64,000 bases of DNA from the NCBI RefSeq assembly GCF_024713975.1, contig NC_091097.1, positions 10,980,361 through 11,044,360 on the forward strand, given 5' to 3'. Made by a program: the position numbers and the translations under genes. The DNA is from Paralichthys olivaceus. Taxonomy: Eukaryota; Chordata; Actinopteri; Pleuronectiformes; Paralichthyidae. Below are positions 11,127 to 23,000 of the stretch, one piece after another. Position 1 is the first letter of the stretch. Every line of letters begins with the position of its first letter. The notes below the pieces were generated by a model. The model did not search any database, had not been told where the DNA came from, and worked only from the letters and a program-made list of their open reading frames with translations.

Positions 11127-11365
11127 ATTCATGCATGTATTTGCACTTAAATACCCAATAAAGAAATATTACTATGAATTAAATAATTTACTTGCTAAAT
11201 CTTTACCACTATTTCCATTTGTAGTGTTGTATTTAATAGCACTTTGGTTTGACCCTGTATTCAAACTCAAACATGCTGTGAAGTGACATTTTAAATCCTG
11301 GACTTAACTGTGATCAGAGATCAGAGATACTTGAACATTTCAAAAATCAATATTCAAGTCATCTA
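11127..11365 (+). repeat. Ectopic copy of SOUL intron-4 sequence
   Basis: About 239 bp match the intron after exon 4 of copies 2 and 3 (about 4071-4310), including GAAATATTACTATGAATTAA and the GATCAGAGATCAGAGATACTT stretch. It sits in the upstream flank of copy 4. The sequence before it resembles unit position ~2040-2125, and the sequence after it resembles ~2150-2215. It therefore interrupts otherwise collinear intergenic sequence. No exon accompanies it. Confidence 0.7.
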
Positions 11366-12127
11366 AGAATGCACACAGAAAATATCTATCCAGATGTTTC
11401 CAAAAGAACATTTTACTTGAAGTTTTGTATTTTGTTCTAACTTTTGTTAATACTGTTGAAATATGTGCATGGGGTAGTCAGTAAGGCAGATCTCCACACA
11501 CAACTTAAAATAATAATAATCACAGGCGTCACTATTTAATATAATAATAGTGAAGTTACTTGTCTTAAAAGAAGAAATGTTTTTTTCATTGAAAAGAAAA
11601 TGTTCCAAACACAATGTCTGCATAAATAACAATATTGACATTTAGAGTAGTTTTAATTTTAACGAAGTTTGTGTTATTTGTTCTAGTGCTGTTAAAGTGC
11701 CCGGTGTTGAGTTGGACTCTGGAGCCCCCTGGCAAGTTTAACCTTGGCTCTTCTTTGAGCTGCCTAAAATAATATATACAACAAAAATGCCTTGTTATGT
11801 TGATTCAAATGACACATACATTCAAATATGTCTCTGTTTGTTTATTGTTTCTGTTTTGGTTCCCCATAGGTCTTTATGATCCATAGTGTGCTTTGTGCTA
11901 TAGGTTCAGGGCGTGGCCAAATTAGCTTATGTAAACAGAAAGTGGATTCAGGTTGCAAAACTCCAGTTGTTGTTGTTTTTTTGGAAGGTGAAAGTAGTTT
12001 TATTTTTCTAGATTGTCTCAGATAGAAAACATTAAATATACATTTTTGTTTGTGTGAACCAGGTTTAAATGTTGAAGATTTATTTTATTTGATTAACGAA
12101 ATCAGGAATAAATGAAATGAAAACCAG

Positions 12128-13635
12128 GATGCTTTTTTCAGGGCTATTAGGCTTCCTGCTGGTGCTGACAGCTGAGGTCAGATTCGGGTAAGAAACTTGG
12201 ATTTAATCCCCTTTGAGCAGATTTCTGCAGTCAATCAAAGTTACAGAGTAAAAACTCATGGGCACTGTTGCCGCCACAACTCAAACTTTAAAATCCTAGA
12301 TCAACATCTCTTAATGTCTGTACCAGTGCCATCTTTCTTTTTTGTAATAAAATTCTCATTAATTTCACTGCAACTCCTCTGACTTAGACTTCTGTCCTGA
12401 GGCAGAGCAGTGTCTGATGTTTGATGTGATTTGTCAGACTGGTGATTTTGAGGTGATTGTCTCTGAGCTGGAGAGAAACATTTTCACATTTCAGGTGCCA
12501 GAATTAAAAATGAAAAAAGAACCCTCTCCTCCATGTAAATACTTTTTAAGAACAGGTAGTCTCATTGAGATTGATCTGTGCACAAAATAAATACAGCACA
12601 AGGTTCAACAAACAATAAATTCAAACACAAAACATACCTTCATTTTTCAATAAAGAAAATAGTTACAACATTCAAGATGCTCAAGTATAATGATTTTTCA
12701 GCTTAAAAAATTAGAAGTTAATTTACTTTACAATATCTATAGTAGTTTTTTTCCATTGTGATGTATTTAATAGCAGTTTTTCCAACCTATCTTTTGACCC
12801 TGTGGTACTAAGTGACTATTCAAGGTAACTACACATACCTTCATGTTTTTATTTTCTTATGCTTTTTGTGTACAATAAATGTTTGTAATGGAATTCCAGT
12901 TGCTTACATGTAAAAAGTTCTTTATTTCTTCCTTTAGGAACAAAAATCAAAATGGCAAAACCTATTGTTACGCTAGTTTCCTCATCAGCCTCCTCAGCAA
13001 TCTGCTATCTTCACAGACATACGTTGGTGCCAGCTGAGTAGCAAGAAGATGCCCCCAGTTCCACTGACGACAGGGTGAGTTTCTATAATACCAAAAAACA
13101 TTATTGCCTTTTATAATATTAAAGTGATATTTTTGCCATAAGCTCCAGCAGCTGATTAAAGTTTCCTTGTAGGTGTACATTTTTACCACGGTGGAGTTTA
13201 ATGTGTACGTAGCGAGCTATGATGGACGGCTGACAAAAAGGGCTGAAAGAAAGAATGCACTCACTCTGTCTAAAAACATTGACTCAGTTCATACAAATTA
13301 CATGAAGGACTTCCAACTCTCTGCCTCATACAACAGGTAAACAAATCAACTTCATAATAATCAGAAAGATAATGATGAGAAGGAAAAAAACATTATATAT
13401 ATATATATATACATATATATGCATATTACAATAAATTGTGTGTGTGTGTTTGCAGTTCAATGATGAGGGAGACGCACAATGAAGTGATGGTTGTTGGGGG
13501 AGCCATTGTGTCCCAGCCAGGACTGAACAGCCACTGGACCTTCACTGCAACTTCAAGTCATATTGTGTCACATAAATAAGCTTGTGGGAACAGGTTGGAC
13601 TTGTAAAATAAAATACAAAGATTAAATCCATGTAA

Positions 13636-13723
<88 letters not shown>

Positions 13724-13857
13724 GTGTATTTGCTTTTTGCAGTCCATTGTCGACCGTGGGGCACAGACAAAATGAGGTGTTTTATGTTGTTCAGTTGAAC
13801 CCGTGTGTAACTCCAGTGAAGAGTTGCAATCATGAACGGCATGCAACGACAGCATGA
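12128..13857 (+). pseudogene. SOUL/heme-binding protein 2-like, copy 4 (decayed)
   Basis: Recognisable exon remnants: signal-peptide exon 12128-12187; exon 3 remnant 12371-12452; exon 5 12938-13074; exon 6 13173-13336; and two alternative terminal exons, 13456-13579 and 13743-13857. There are three independent lesions. The AG acceptor before exon 3 is gone (CTGC where the others have ACAG). Exon 4, which encodes the RHYE motif, is deleted near 12536; the sequence jumps from the intron-3 equivalent to intron-4 sequence. LPAEYQ has become LPAE followed by an in-frame TAG at 13039-13041. Exon 1's split start codon also looks altered. The two terminal exons each follow a TG-rich acceptor, as if the last exon had been duplicated or two genes had fused. 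A transcript might still be made, but not an intact SOUL protein. Confidence 0.8.
13638..13727 (+). repeat. Long TG tract before the second terminal exon of copy 4
   Basis: About 45 TG units with a single TTTG interruption near 13703 are followed by TATTTGCTTTTTGCAG and the terminal exon. It is the longest tract in the array. Confidence 0.9.
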
Positions 13858-13998
13858 ATGGGAAGACCCAAACTTCCCTATAGCTGCAAGTTATATATCA
13901 TATAAATAACCCTTACAGTGACAATTTGAAAATCTATGTGAACAGATTGCATCATGTGGACTATTGTGCTGACTGTATTACTTTGTTTGATGGCTTTC

Positions 13999-14004
13999 AA
14001 TAAA
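13999..14004 (+). terminator. Poly(A) signal remnant of SOUL copy 4
   Basis: AATAAA lies about 140 nt after the second terminal exon, in the TTCAATAAAG context seen in the other copies. Confidence 0.5.
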
Positions 14005-14149
14005 GTTTCTTTTTGGGGTGACTTCATGTGATCATTCTTGGTTGGACTGATTCTGAAATGTGTCTAAAGCAGCTCATTCTGTAAAAACAAAAAAAATGGC
14101 ATCCAGTAGATTGCATACCTCCATGCTCGCTCCATTCACTCCCATTCAT

Positions 14150-14275
14150 TGAGGACCACCTTGTGATTGCCCTCCAGGTGAATTGCAGCAAATTTCAGTA
14201 CGATGGTATCAGAGGATAGAGGACACGCTCTCCATAGACAGACTCTGACAGAACTATTTACACAAAACAAGATAC
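14150..14275 (+). repeat. Local dispersed repeat, copy 1
   Basis: This stretch matches 15120-15235 at a clear majority of positions, sharing GGACCACCT, TGAATTGCAG, GTGGTATCAG and CAGACTCTGACA in the same order and orientation. Family unknown. Confidence 0.7.
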
Positions 14276-15119
14276 AACATATTCTCATCACAGTTAAGAC
14301 TAATATTACTTAACAAACCACAGATAATACCACCAAGAACAACAAGACCAATATCTCCAGAATTACACTGCTATGCACATACACATCAGCAGTTGAGGCT
14401 TTTTATGTATATGCATTTGTTATCCTTGAATATTTCACATTTCATAAAGATTGACCTTAATGAATGAATGGAGGCTAATGGAATTGTAGCCACAAAACTT
14501 AATATCATGGGGTAAAAGAAATAAATAATCTGAGGGTTTTTTTCATACCCTAACCCTAACCCCACTAACCCTTGTAAGGGATCAAAACAATAGCAATAGT
14601 TCCATTAAATCAGATTTGCACCTTTTCAGTCTTTGCAAAATACTTTTATCTGAGTATTTGTGTGAGGGTGAAATATAGTTGTTAACACCGCCATGACTGG
14701 TTCAAAGGCCCTAAACTTTCTTAAGATTGTTTACATTTGGCTGTCAGACACAATGATCGTCCTTGTCCTCCTTGAGATCGTCAGTCAATTTCATTTATTT
14801 CCTTAGACACCTTAGACTTGGTTTCATCGAGAAAGGTGTCCTATCACAATCAGGTGCAAATTTTAAATATCTTATTGTCAAAATTGCACAATCCTTTTCT
14901 TTACAACGTATTGCACAATCCCTGTATATGAAAATGTATACATACATTTTGTTTATTTTTATTAACCTACTTGGTAATAAGCCCAGATTCTGATTCTGAA
15001 ATCTTTAACTGACCAATTAGAATGCATTAGCAGAAAACAGGATACACAGGAAGCAGGATATGGCAAATCGCCTTTTACATTTCTTCATTTCAATTTTGAT
15101 CTATAATCACTACTACATA

Positions 15120-15235
15120 GAGGACCACCTCGTGACTGCCATCTAAATGAATTGCAGTGAATTTTGGTACAGTGGTATCAGTTGAAAGAGGACATACACA
15201 GACTCTGACAAAACTATTTAAACAAAACAACTGAA
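15120..15235 (+). repeat. Local dispersed repeat, copy 2
   Basis: Direct repeat of 14150-14275 about 970 bp further on, ending in the same ACTATTTAAACAAAACAA type of sequence. It could be a short interspersed element or a local duplication. Confidence 0.7.
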
Positions 15236-16541
15236 AGAGGTTACAGCTGTTTTTAAAAACCACAGTTACAGGATCAAATGCAGCTTGTAGGCCCAGGGCT
15301 AAAGCATCCTAGTCTATAATGTGTATTCTGGATCAGCACAAATGCAAATAAATATACATATACAGCAGCTCCCACTCAGCTGCCCTAGTACACCCCTTGT
15401 TATATTATTCCTATTCAGTGTGTCATCACAAAACACTGGTAAGGAACTCCCTTAACCCACAACATGAAATCATTGAGCCGCAATGCAACGACAAGCTCCA
15501 AAATAAGTAAAATATGTCTGTGGAGATTCTCAGTCATACACGTCATGGTATTTCCAATGACCTGTTGTTTAGCACTTGGAAGTACAACAAAAAGTATAGC
15601 AAAAAGGTTCCTTACCCTTGATTTTAATTCCAACTGCTAATACATATAGCTTTAACATTAGTACCATAATGTGAGCTCTCAGTATTAGTAATATTAGTCA
15701 CACTAATCCCTTTACTCACTGACAATTGGTCTCAACAGCCAGGAGCAATAGCAAACACTTAGAAAGTGACACCATGTTCTTGTCAAAAGCATGTGGCTCC
15801 TGAGCTGGTAAGTGACCTTTTAGAATATAGGACTAGATGGTGAATATCCCTTGTACATTTTAAGGTCTTCTGCACAATTTAAGTTACCAACTAACAGTAG
15901 ATGTTAGCAGGTGTTCGGGGCTGCCAGCGGATGTTAAGGACATGACCTCAGTTCTGCACCTTAGCATCATCAAGTATTTTGGCCTTGATACAGGTCAAAC
16001 TTGAGGGTATATATCTTAGTCTTGATGATGGGTTTTGAAGTACCTATAGGTCCCACATCCTCTGCATATATCTCCTCTCTCTGGGATAGTTTGTAAAGTA
16101 GCATTCCAACAGTTACGTATTTCCCCGTGTCCATCCATTTCTTGTTCCAGTAGCCCCAAATATTTTATCTATCTGAGAATGTGAAATTTAAGGTTTATTA
16201 TAAAAGTAGCTTGAAATATTTGTACTGTTTGCTGATATTGAGGGTTTACCATTAGTTCACACTGACAATATTTCATGTAGTGTTGCTTCATGGGCTTGTT
16301 CATCAGGATTGTCCAAATTGAATCTTCTTTAAGCTCTTCTCTGTTTGTTATTTAAGTCACTCCAGTTTTTCTTGTTCCTAGTTTGGTTTTACCATTTGCA
16401 TTCTATACTGTCTTTACAGTCTGTAGTTTGGTTTATGTTATTGGTTGAGGGAGGGGCCAGTTTTCCTTTTAAAAAGCTGTAGGACCAAGCTGCAAAGAGC
16501 CAGTTTTTTGAATTTCAAGGAATACAACACTACATGTATTA

Positions 16542-18170
16542 ATGTAAGTGCAGTTTATTTTTCAGATTGCCTTAGATAGAAATCAGTGAATAGATATTTC
16601 TCTCTGCATGGATTGAGCTTGAACTGTCCTTTTTTCACTGGATAAGCAAAATCAGCTTGTTAAGTCTGAATGAAAACACTGTGTGTGTTCCAGGATGCTT
16701 CTTTCAGGGGTTTTCTGCCTCCTGATGATGCTGACAGCTGAGGCTGGAGTTGGGTAAGAAACCTGGATTCATTCCCCTTTTAGCAGATGTGTGCAGGGAA
16801 CCAAAGTTACAGAGTGTAATAATAGTAATAGTTGTTTTATTTTTATAGCACATATCTAAACAGTGTTACAAAGTGCTTCAAAAAAATTCAGGGCAAAGCT
16901 AATCCAGCTAATGAAATAAACTAATGGATAAATAAGTGATGGAAAATTCACATTTTAACTCAGAGTCTGGCACAGGTAATTATTACTGCACCAGTGCCGT
17001 TTTAATAATGTTATTATTTCAAAGGAACTCCTCTGGGTTACTCACCTGTACTGAGACAGAGGATTGTCTGCTGTATGATCTGATTTCTGACCATTTGGAT
17101 TTTGAGGTGAGTGTCTCTGAACAAGAGAGAAACATTTTCACATTTCAAGTGCCAGAAACTTAAAAATAAAATATATCCTCCATGTTTGCTCGTGTCCCGC
17201 AGGAACGTCACTATGAATCTGTGAAGTGGGTTTCTACTAATGAGAAGTCCTTCTCCATGGACTTTGCAGCAATGGATTCATTCAAACGACTACTGGAATA
17301 CTTCGACGGTGCCAACGACAATGGTTCATATGCTAAGTCTATTTATTCATGTTTTATTTAATACTCTTTATAAACAGGTAGTCTCATTGAGATTAAGATT
17401 TATTTTCAATAATTGCTACAATTCAAAAGTGCTTTAAATTGACATTTTTGTGTGTTTGCTATATTATTCCAATTTCTGACATTACTAAATAAGAATTTGC
17501 TCTGCTCTCTTACTGTCGTCCTTTAGGAACAATAATGGCTGCTACATTCCCTGTTCTTTTGAAAATACCTTTCAACATTTCTTTGGAAAGTGCTGTCTTC
17601 ATTATCAGTTTCTTGCTGCCAGCTGAATATCAGACAGCCCCCCCCAGTCCCATGAATGATATGGTAAACATAAAAAACACATCAACAATTGTTTGGCCAT
17701 AATCTTGATCATGTTTGATCTGATTCTGTGACATTGACCAAAGCCTCTGGCAGTTAATGAGAGTTGACTTGCAGGTGTATATCCATGAAACGCCCAACAT
17801 GACAGTGTTCACAAAGAGCTACGATGGATGGATGACAGTCATGTCTGACAACGTCACAGCAAGCAGTCTGTCATTTCATCTCAACTTAGTTGGTGTGAAA
17901 TACATAGAAGACTTCTACTATGCTGCCATATATAACGAGTAAACAAATCCCCATCATTCTCTCATAATCAATCATTCATCATAATCAGAAAGAAACAATA
18001 AGAGAAAAGTTAAATGGCTTATTAAGTGATGATTTCTGTGTGTTGTTCCTCGCAGTGTGACGACAGAGATTAACAGGTACAACGAGGTGTGGTTTGTTGG
18101 TGTGGACGAGTCGTCAAGCTCCAGTAGCTCTGATAGCTCCAGCAGTTCCAGCAGTGATGAAATGGACTAG
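16542..18170 (+). CDS. Secreted SOUL/heme-binding protein 2-like, copy 5 (intact, acidic Ser-rich tail)
   Basis: Exons: 16542-16543, 16694-16753, 17025-17106, 17203-17323, 17527-17663, 17775-17938, 18056-18170, giving 226 residues. The start codon is again split, AT at the end of exon 1 and G at the start of exon 2, after a TTTAAAAA promoter-like stretch near 16468. A signal peptide is followed by the SOUL core with RHYE, LPAEYQ and the proline loop. Intron 3 (17107-17202, 96 nt) has a strong GTGAGT donor and an in-frame TAA, so it must be spliced, unlike its counterparts in copies 2 and 3. The intron-4 donor GTTCAT is weak. The last exon is extended and encodes a tail of about 20 residues, almost all Ser and Asp, ending DEMD. 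Such tails are typical casein-kinase-2 substrates or metal-binding acidic stretches, and no other copy has one. Poly(A) signal at 18343-18348. Confidence 0.85.
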
Positions 18171-18342
18171 TCGCCTGCCTGTCGAGATGTTGCAGATGGA
18201 CTTCTACTTAACATCCTCAAGTTATAATGTGTCATCTGAAGAAGCCTCTGATGAAAGCCCAGATTTAGATTTAGGATTAAATAAATTCACCCTATGTTAG
18301 ATGGGATGAAGGTTTTAAGCTGGCAGGTTTTCTTCTATACTC

Positions 18343-18348
18343 AATAAA
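18343..18348 (+). terminator. Poly(A) signal of SOUL copy 5
   Basis: AATAAA lies 172 nt after the stop codon, in the CTCAATAAAG context shared with the other copies. Confidence 0.65.
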
Positions 18349-20044
18349 GTTACCTTTTCACTGGGATTTCTTGTGGTTAGTCTTGATTGAGCTTCCTGTT
18401 TGGACCAAAAAACTAGGAGGGAAATCAGAGCTCACATGCCTGCACCCTATTTCACCATGTTTCAGCAGGTGTTGGAAAAAAGCCTAGATTTATCCATTTA
18501 CCTGGATCTGCTACAAAATATATTTGCAACTTAATTGATCTGCTTGTTTATCCTGATCCACTCATAAACTGAATGAGATGTTTCTTTGGGCATGCACCAC
18601 CCCTCCACAGAATATCATGGAAAGTGGTGCAATACTCAATAGAGTGACATCTTTAAAAGTTCCCTTATGAAACCACATTTAAATTCACTTGACCCTGATT
18701 TTTATTTTGATCCGCACTAACTTGCACACACGGATAAATATCAGTCCACTAAACATGCCAGATTTTATTTCATCAAGATCCATGAATAATTTTCAAAAAA
18801 AATAAAAAAAGAATCTCACAATGTAAAAAAAAAAATGGAAACAATCCTTAATCTACCCTCTGATTCAGATCTGCACAAAGATTTTATTGGTTCTTCCACA
18901 AACTTTCATGGAAATTGGGTCAGCAGCATTTGCATCATCCTCCTGACTGATAAACAGATATGAAAACATAACCTCATTGGTGGAGATAATCAGCTAGTTT
19001 AGTATGAGGGCTGCCAAAAACAAGCTATTCTCACGCAAGTTTAGAGCAATAAAATTGAATACCACTGGATGGCCGTACTCAATTCAACAAGGGCAGAATT
19101 AAACTGCTCTGTACTTTCCAGCACTTTGGCTTTTTCTTTGATATGCAACAGGGACCTTTGAATATTTTTTATTTCATGCAGATTTTACATAAGCGAATCA
19201 TCTGGTGACAATAGTAGATGGCCTTTTTTATTGATGGATGTCATAATCCAGTTACAATCTAATGTGCAGGTGTCATAACCATCCACCCTTGAACTGCCCT
19301 CCCTTTGACTTTGACGTCATCGTGAGATCCATTAAAGACGTCTCTGGGATTTGGGCTGTTGAACGGCGACTTATCACCTCAGGCGATGACAATGTGAAAC
19401 AGCATAATCACCCAGCGTTACAGCAACTGATACAAGTTTTCAGAATCTATTGATCTTTCCTGAATTACTTAATAAAGTGGATAATCCACCTGATCAACTC
19501 AAATGAGTTCATGCATGAATGAACATTGGAAAGTACTGTAACTGAGATGAGAAATACTTGTCTGCCACTAAATACTAAATCCAAAACATTTTAGGAGGAG
19601 TTTGTACTTTTTTGCTGAACTACACCTACAACAACTACAGTTACCACTTAATTTAGCACAAAGATGATCAGTTCACAAAATATAATACATTGCTAAAGAT
19701 TAAACTAGTGTCTCATAGTTGTACGTAGTTAGGCCCCTCATCTCCAATCACTTGTGAGTGACTTCACTGCAGTGAGAATCCAGCTGGTGGCTGCCAGGTT
19801 GGTTGGCTGGCTTACTGACTGACTGACAATCTGTATAGGAGTGCCATTCAGGAGAGGTTTTATGACGCTCACTACAGATCAAAGTCCACCTGTGGGCCTC
19901 AAACGACCATCAGTCCACCGGGGCTGCTCGGCCTGCCTGTTGCCCTGTCTCTGTCTTGGCCGCGGCGTCTGTCTGGTCTCCTGATCTCTGCAACAATGAA
20001 GATCAGCCTGGACTGACTGTGGAGTTCAAGACCCACCTGCCGGA
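18349..20044. other. Spacer between the SOUL array and the NR5A gene
   Basis: No coding exon recognised. It contains a fish repeat tail at about 18840-18990. The last ~300 bp may hold the promoter and 5' UTR of the nuclear receptor gene; no TATA box stands out. Confidence 0.5.
18840..18990 (+). repeat. Teleost SINE-like repeat tail, copy 1
   Basis: It reads GATCTGCACAAAGATTTTAT, then TTCCACAAACTTTCATGG, then GAAAACATAACCTCATTGG and TGGAGATAA. This arrangement (solvent-like phrase 'incoming match, CATAACCTC, GGNGGAG') is common in fish genomes. A related copy lies at 39121-39256. Its 5' limit is unclear. Confidence 0.55.
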
Positions 20045-23000
20045 ATGGACCTAGCAGGTTATCACCCACAGCCGCCCCAGCCTCTTGTCCAGCACCCTGG
20101 CAGCTACCCGGACAATGAGTTATATTCAGAGGGATCATCAACATGTGAGTGCAGGATGGACGTCCACTTGGTTGAACTTGTACAGTATGTATGTTTTAGA
20201 TGTCTTTTTTTCAGTGTCTGGAAATCTGTGTCATGTTCTGATACGAAAAAGACAGTTCTTCCCTCCTCATGAAATTCCAGAAGAAAAGAAAGAATTAAAA
20301 TGTTGTGCCACAGATTTTCATTTGTTTCACCTGTGTTCTCTCAGAATTATGTAAGGGTCATATCTGCTATCGTAGTCAAGGAAATCAAGCAGAGAGATAA
20401 GGCACAGTCTGCAACAGAGGGACGGTCCTGTGCTGCTCTCAATGTCTGAGCAATAAACATCAGGAGATGACACATTTCCATGTCAGCAGCAGAGCAGACA
20501 AAGAGCTAGCACTCCGATCTGAGGGTGCGTGTTAGATATAGATCCTCTTAATGGCTGACTTGAAATATTACCTGCACGGGTACAAAAGTGGAGGGCCATG
20601 TTATAAATTATCCTACACCAACGAAAAGTAGGAGGTGAAATAAATGCCATAAATCTAACGCTAGCTTCAATTCAAGTGTCTCTCCCATCTGTGGTTCGAT
20701 CCCCAGCACTTCCAGTCTGTATTCTGAAGTGTACTTGGCACAGATATAAGATGCTGAACCCCAAATTGACCTTAACTGTGTACCTGTGCTGATGGAGGAT
20801 GAATGTGATAAAAAGGTGTTGAATATGAATGAATGGGTGAATGTTATTTGTGCTATGTAAAAAGTATATATAAATCCACACACATTGTTTGTATTACTAT
20901 TACCAGTGGAAGCAATATAACAAAGTGAGAAGTCTGCTAACCATCTTGTGCCATGTTAGCCATGTTACCATCATAAGCAGCAGGAGCTTGTGTCACGATG
21001 TACATCTGATTAAATGATAACTGTCGTTCTCCAGCTCCGGAGTTAAAGACAGAGCCACACGGCAGAGCAGAGACAGAGGAGAGCTGTCCCATCTGTGGGG
21101 ACAAAGTGTCAGGATACCACTACGGACTGCTCACTTGTGAAAGCTGCAAGGTACGACACAGGGTTTTGGGTGGTCTAACCCATAACCCTAACCCTAACAG
21201 CACCAGTCATAAAAACGATGCATATGTAATATTGCCACTGTGCAATTTTCTTATAACTTTCTCTCTCTGCAGGGCTTCTTCAAACGCTCAGTGCAGAATA
21301 ACAAGCATTACACCTGTGCAGATCAACAGACCTGCCCCATGAACCTTTCCCAGAGGAAACGTTGTCCTTCCTGCCGCTTCCAGAAGTGTTTGGCAGTGGG
21401 CATGAAGAGAGAAGGTCCCCCCCACACACACAGAAACATACACGTATACTCTCATGCAGTAGGGCAGGTCTTCTGCTTGATTGCAACATGCCTTCTGTTC
21501 CACTGACATGCATTGTCTTCTCTCCAACATGATTTATCTGAGGAGTCATAAACAAGTGCAGGTAGTGCCTGTAATGACCAAGATTACATATAATGACGTT
21601 GTCTTGAGGAGGTAGTCTGAGCTCTTAAAGTGAAGGGGACATAATATCATTTCAGGCAGTGTCTGATAATGTGTAGTAAAACTTTCTATTTTTCTTCATG
21701 TCCTGTCAACAGCTGTAAGAGCAGATCGTATGAGAGGTGGCAGGAATAAATTTGGACCTCTGTATCGACGGGACAGGCAGATGAAGCAGCAAAGGGTTGA
21801 TTCACAAGCAAACACCGCTCCCTACAGGATTAAGATGGAAACTGCTCAAAGACACTGTCCCTCAGCTGTAAACGACCTTCACCCCATGAGCAGTCACACA
21901 AGCACTTTGTTGTCCTCTGATGCTTTTTATCAACCCCACATGTATTCCTCGGGCATGGGGCAGTCAGGCGTGTCAATGCCACTGGACTGCACAATGCACG
22001 CAAACCGGGGGCTCACTCCTCCATCCCTGCCATGTCCTACACTGTACTGCCGCACTCTCCCTGCATTTGTCCAGGAGAAAGGAGAGATGGCTTTTAGCTG
22101 CAGTGCGGCTCCCGCAAATTATCCATTGCACCCAACCCCAAAGAGTTGCTTTACACCAAGAGGCACCCTAGCATCATCCCCCTGCTCCACATCAAATTCA
22201 AATACCGCTCTTTCCCAAGCTCTAATCCAAACACCGGACACTCCCCCACCAGCCCCTCTTACAACCAACTTCTTAAGCCAACTCCTGCAGGGTGAGCAGG
22301 ATGAGAGCCAGCTGTGTGCCAAGGTCCTGGCCAGCCTGCAGAAGGAACAGGCCAGTCGAGGCAAACATGACCGCCTAAATACATTCAGCATCATGTGCAA
22401 AATGGCTGACCAGACTCTGCACGGTCTTGTGGAGTGGGCCAGGAACACTGCACTCTTCAAGGAGCTCAAGGTGACAGATCCTTAAGTCATCTCACGTATT
22501 AGACAGCAGCTGTGTGATGAGTCCTATGACACACAGGTCAAAGATTGTGTCCTCTAATTTCAATATTAACCTTACTTCACGTAGGTGGAGGACCAGATGT
22601 CGCTGCTGCAGAGCTGCTGGAGTGAGTTGCTGGTCCTGGACCACCTCTGTAGACAGGTGGCCTATGGTAAAGAGGGATGCATATATCTGGTCACAGGACA
22701 ACAGGTACAACAGGCACAACAAAACTGCCTCCGTATGATAATCAAACATGTCTTTGGATTGTGGTTGTTCATATTATGCACAGAATTATTACCTTCCTCT
22801 CATTCTGATTCAGATTGAAGTGTCGAACGTCGTATCTCAGGCAGGAGTGACACTGAGTAGCCTGGTATCCAGGACCCAAGACCTGGTGTCCAAACTGAAG
22901 ACACTCCAGTTAGACAGACATGAGTTTGTCTGTCTCAAATACTTGGTGCTATTCAACCCAGGTGAGCTTTCCCTTTTAAAAGAAAAGCCATTAGTGTCAC

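Larger units (their letters stand above)
14010..16440. other. Spacer between SOUL copies 4 and 5
   Basis: No gene that I can support. It holds the two direct repeats and AT-rich sequence. A short telomere-like CCCTAACCCTAACC run lies at about 14548-14561. Confidence 0.6.

Noticed and set aside
13558-13857. Open frames of long Thr-His or Cys-Val repeats in both strands
   Set aside because: They are translations of the TG microsatellite, not genes.
20691-20704. B-box-like GGTTCGATCCCC suggesting a tRNA gene
   Set aside because: No matching A-box or cloverleaf was found, and a reverse-complement relative occurs at 42270-42505, so it is better read as a SINE-like repeat.
21180-21200. Telomere-like CCCTAACCCTAAC runs here and at 14548-14561
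   Set aside because: Only about two units each, far too short to call an interstitial telomeric array.
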